Of a stretch of 64,000 bases of DNA, positions 61,912-64,000 are shown in pieces; the stretch's first letter is position 1, and every line of letters starts with the position of its first letter. The stretch is from positions 2,480,001 through 2,544,000 of the forward strand of contig NZ_CP047173.1 of the NCBI RefSeq assembly GCF_009834185.1. Direction: 5' to 3'. This DNA is from Rathayibacter sp. VKM Ac-2760 (GTDB lineage: Bacteria > Actinomycetota > Actinomycetes > Actinomycetales > Microbacteriaceae). The notes beneath the pieces were generated by a model. That model made no database searches. It was not told the origin of the DNA and worked only from the letters and a program-made list of their open reading frames with translations. Made by a program: the position numbers and the translations under genes.

Positions 61912-63183
61912 ATGACCTCGATCGATCTGCATGCGGCCCGTGTGCGCGCTCTGCTCTCGCCGCTGGCCACCCGCGGCGCCCGCGAGACGCTGACGCTCGA
62001 TCCCGCCGCCGTCGCCGCCGACCCGGGCGCCTACGACCGGAGGGTGCTCGCCCGCTCGGTCGATGCTCCGCTGGATCTGCCGCGCTTCGACAACTCGCAG
62101 ATGGACGGCTTCGCGGTGCGCTCGGCCGATCTCGCCGGCGCGACGGCCGATGCGCCGGTCTCGCTGCCGGTCGCCGCGCCGATCCCGGCCGGGGACCGCG
62201 CGCCGCGGCACGAGCAGGGCACCGCGGTGCCGATCATGACCGGTTCGCCGCTGCCCGCCGGGGCGGACGCCGTGGTCGCGATCGAGACGGTCGACCCGCC
62301 GCGCTTCCCGGCACCCGGCGGCGACGGCGCCCGGGTCGCGTTCTCCCGCCCGGTGGTCGCCGCGGCCTTCGTCCGCTCCCGGGGCAGCGACGCGCGGCAG
62401 GGCGAGCCGGCGCTGCCGGCCGGCACGGTCCTCCGCGCCGCGCACTACGGGCTGCTCGCCTCGCTCGGGCTGACCGAGGTGGAGGTGCTCCCCCGGCTCC
62501 GCGTGCTCGTCGTGCCGACCGGGCACGAGATCCGCGCGCCGGGCTCCGAGCTCGAGGACGCACAGATCTACGACGCCAACGGCGCGCTGCTGGCCGAGGC
62601 GGTCCGCGAGGCGGGCGGCCTGGCGATCGTGGCGCCGTGCGGCAGCGACCGCGCGGAGGATCTGCTCGCGCTGCTCGACGCGCACGCCGCCGAGGCCGAC
62701 CTCGCGATCACCGTCGGCGGCGTCAGCGCCGGCGCCTACGAGGTCGTCCGCGACGCGCTCGGGCCGGCCGGCTCCGAGTTCGGGCACGTCGCCGTGCAGC
62801 CCGGCGGCCCGCAGGGGCTCGGGCTCGTGCGGATCCGCGACGACCTGCACCTGCCGATCGTCTCGCTGCCGGGCAACCCGGTGAGCGCCCTCGTCTCGTT
62901 CGAGCTGTTCCTGCGCCCGGTGCTGCGCTCGCTGGCCGGGCGCGTCCCGGCGGAGCGGCCGCGGCTTCGAGCCCGGCTGGCGACGCCGCTGGACTCGCCC
63001 GGCCACCTGCACCAGCTGCGGCGCGGGATGCTCGACGACGAAGGGCTCGTGCACGCCGTCGGCGGCCCGAGCTCGCACCTGCTCGCGTCCTACGCTCGAT
63101 CGAACGTGCTCATCCACGTCCCGATCGGGACCGAGCGCGCCGCGACCGGAGACACGGTCGAGATCTGGAGGATCGATGACTGA
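61912..63183 (+). CDS. moeA: molybdopterin molybdotransferase MoeA
   Basis: 423 residues; inserts molybdate into adenylated molybdopterin. FDNSQMDGFAVRSADL (domain I-III), PTGHEIRAPGSELEDAQIYD, TVGGVSAGAYEVV and SLPGNPVSALVSFELF are diagnostic. ATG 61912 with GGAGAGGA upstream. It overlaps moaC by eight bases. Confidence 0.96.
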   Translation: MTSIDLHAARVRALLSPLATRGARETLTLDPAAVAADPGAYDRRVLARSVDAPLDLPRFDNSQMDGFAVRSADLAGATADAPVSLPVAAPIPAGDRAPRHEQGTAVPIMTGSPLPAGADAVVAIETVDPPRFPAPGGDGARVAFSRPVVAAAFVRSRGSDARQGEPALPAGTVLRAAHYGLLASLGLTEVEVLPRLRVLVVPTGHEIRAPGSELEDAQIYDANGALLAEAVREAGGLAIVAPCGSDRAEDLLALLDAHAAEADLAITVGGVSAGAYEVVRDALGPAGSEFGHVAVQPGGPQGLGLVRIRDDLHLPIVSLPGNPVSALVSFELFLRPVLRSLAGRVPAERPRLRARLATPLDSPGHLHQLRRGMLDDEGLVHAVGGPSSHLLASYARSNVLIHVPIGTERAATGDTVEIWRIDD

Positions 63184-63676
63184 GTCCGAGAGCGCCACCG
63201 CCGAAGGGACCGAGCTGACCCACGTCCGCGGCGACGGCGCCGTGCACATGGTGGACGTCGGCGGCAAGCAGGTCACCTCGCGCGTCGCCGTGGCGGAGGG
63301 GTTCGTCGAGACGAGCGCCGAGGTCGTCCGCCTGCTCGCGCAGGGCGAGCTGCCCAAGGGCGAGGCGCTCGGCGTCGCACGCATCGCCGGCATCATGGGC
63401 GCGAAGGCCACCTCCGCGCTGATCCCGCTCTGCCACCCGCTCGTGCTCGACGGCGTCGACATCGACCTCGAGCCGCTCGACGACCGGGTGCGGATCGAGG
63501 CGCGCGTGCGCACCAGCGGCCGCACCGGCGTCGAGATGGAGGCGCTCACCGCCGTCAGCGTCGCCGCGCTCACCGTCTACGACATGATCAAGGCCGTCGA
63601 CCGCGGCGCGGTCATCACCGGCATCCGCGTCCTCGCGAAAGAGGGCGGCAGGAGCGGCTCGTGGAGCCGGTCGTGA
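63176..63676 (+). CDS. moaC: cyclic pyranopterin monophosphate synthase MoaC
   Basis: 166 residues; converts the MoaA product to cPMP. MVDVGGKQVTSRVAVAEGFV, AGIMGAKATSALIPLCHPLV, and GVEMEALTAVSVAALTVYDM are signature sequences. Starts inside the moeA 3' end and overlaps the next GTG by four bases. Confidence 0.96.
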   Translation: MTESESATAEGTELTHVRGDGAVHMVDVGGKQVTSRVAVAEGFVETSAEVVRLLAQGELPKGEALGVARIAGIMGAKATSALIPLCHPLVLDGVDIDLEPLDDRVRIEARVRTSGRTGVEMEALTAVSVAALTVYDMIKAVDRGAVITGIRVLAKEGGRSGSWSRS

Positions 63677-64000
63677 GCCGGTCCGCGGTCGCGGTGGTCG
63701 CCTCCACCCGCGCCGCGTCCGGCGTCTACGAGGACCGCACCGGACCGGCGCTGCTGGCCTGGTTCGAGAGCCGGGGCTGGAGCGGCCGCGTGGTCGTCGT
63801 CGCCGACGGCGATGCGGTGGGCGAGGCGATCTCGGACGCCCTCTCGGCGGGCAGCGACGTCGTGATCAGCACCGGCGGGACGGGCGTGGCGCCGACCGAC
63901 GTCACTCCGGAGCAGACCGCACCGCTGCTCGAGCGCGAGCTGCCCGGCCTGGCCGAGGCGATCCGCGCCCGCGGCGCCGCGCACGTGCCCACCGCCGTGC
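63673..64000 (+). CDS. MoaB/MogA-type molybdopterin adenylyltransferase, cut by the window end
   Basis: 109 codons are present and the frame is open at the right edge. VAVVASTRAASGVYEDRTGP and ISTGGTGVAPTDVTPE (GGTG MPT-binding loop) identify the MoaB/Mog fold. GTG 63673 overlaps the moaC stop (GTGA); an in-frame GTG at 63661 is also possible. Third gene of the moeA-moaC run. Confidence 0.9.
   Translation, partial: MSRSAVAVVASTRAASGVYEDRTGPALLAWFESRGWSGRVVVVADGDAVGEAISDALSAGSDVVISTGGTGVAPTDVTPEQTAPLLERELPGLAEAIRARGAAHVPTAV

Overview
The window is chromosomal DNA of very high GC content from an actinobacterium, most likely Microbacteriaceae (Rathayibacter or Clavibacter type). This is inferred from the gene order, the GlgE alpha-glucan pathway, an F420-type LLM oxidoreductase, DUF2469, DivIVA-domain proteins and frequent GTG or leaderless starts. 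No rRNA, tRNA, CRISPR array, prophage or IS element was found.

Layout. (1) 1-6.9 kb: alpha-glucan metabolism, with glgP (cut by the window edge) divergent from a glgE-glgB operon. (2) 7.2-17.8 kb: envelope and stress genes, namely a secreted M91-like zinc protease candidate, a YbbN-type thioredoxin-like protein, a membrane protein with an internal lipobox, a large DivIVA coiled-coil protein, an alpha/beta hydrolase pair, a Na+/H+ antiporter, a lytic transglycosylase and a small DivIVA-domain protein. (3) 17.8-58.1 kb: the long conserved actinobacterial translation/secretion/cell-division block, all on the minus strand: smc, ftsY, ffh, rpsP, khpA, rimM, trmD, rplS, lepB, rnhB, DUF2469, yraN, comM, dprA, xerC, rpsB, tsf, pyrH, frr, cdsA. 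Other cassettes sit at nearly every junction: an arabinofuranosidase/ABC/LacI operon between smc and ftsY; lipB-lipA between ftsY and ffh; a YbdK ligase, SGNH lipoprotein and LLM oxidoreductase between ffh and rpsP; map and a MerR-membrane protein operon between trmD and rplS; a Gfo/Idh/MocA oxidoreductase bracketed by repeats between DUF2469 and yraN; and a sugar porter and an M23 peptidase near rpsB. (4) 58.2-64 kb: GNAT protein, MoeB/MoeZ-like E1-rhodanese, and molybdenum-cofactor genes moaD-moaA (minus) and moeA-moaC-mogA (plus, cut by the window end).

The most distinctive non-coding structures are: a six-copy 90/91-bp tandem array upstream of rpsB; two copies of a ~63-bp palindromic element, each exactly between convergent genes and in opposite orientations; a REP-like family (GTCTCGATACGCC ... 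GGCTACTCGACCAGC) in four intergenic regions; a 17-bp tandem array ahead of glgP; and two short tandem duplications that copy a stop codon. No clearly new multi-gene defence or metabolic system was found. The best candidates for undescribed biology are the repeat elements, the M91-like protein, the MerR-controlled membrane pair and the internal-lipobox membrane protein.
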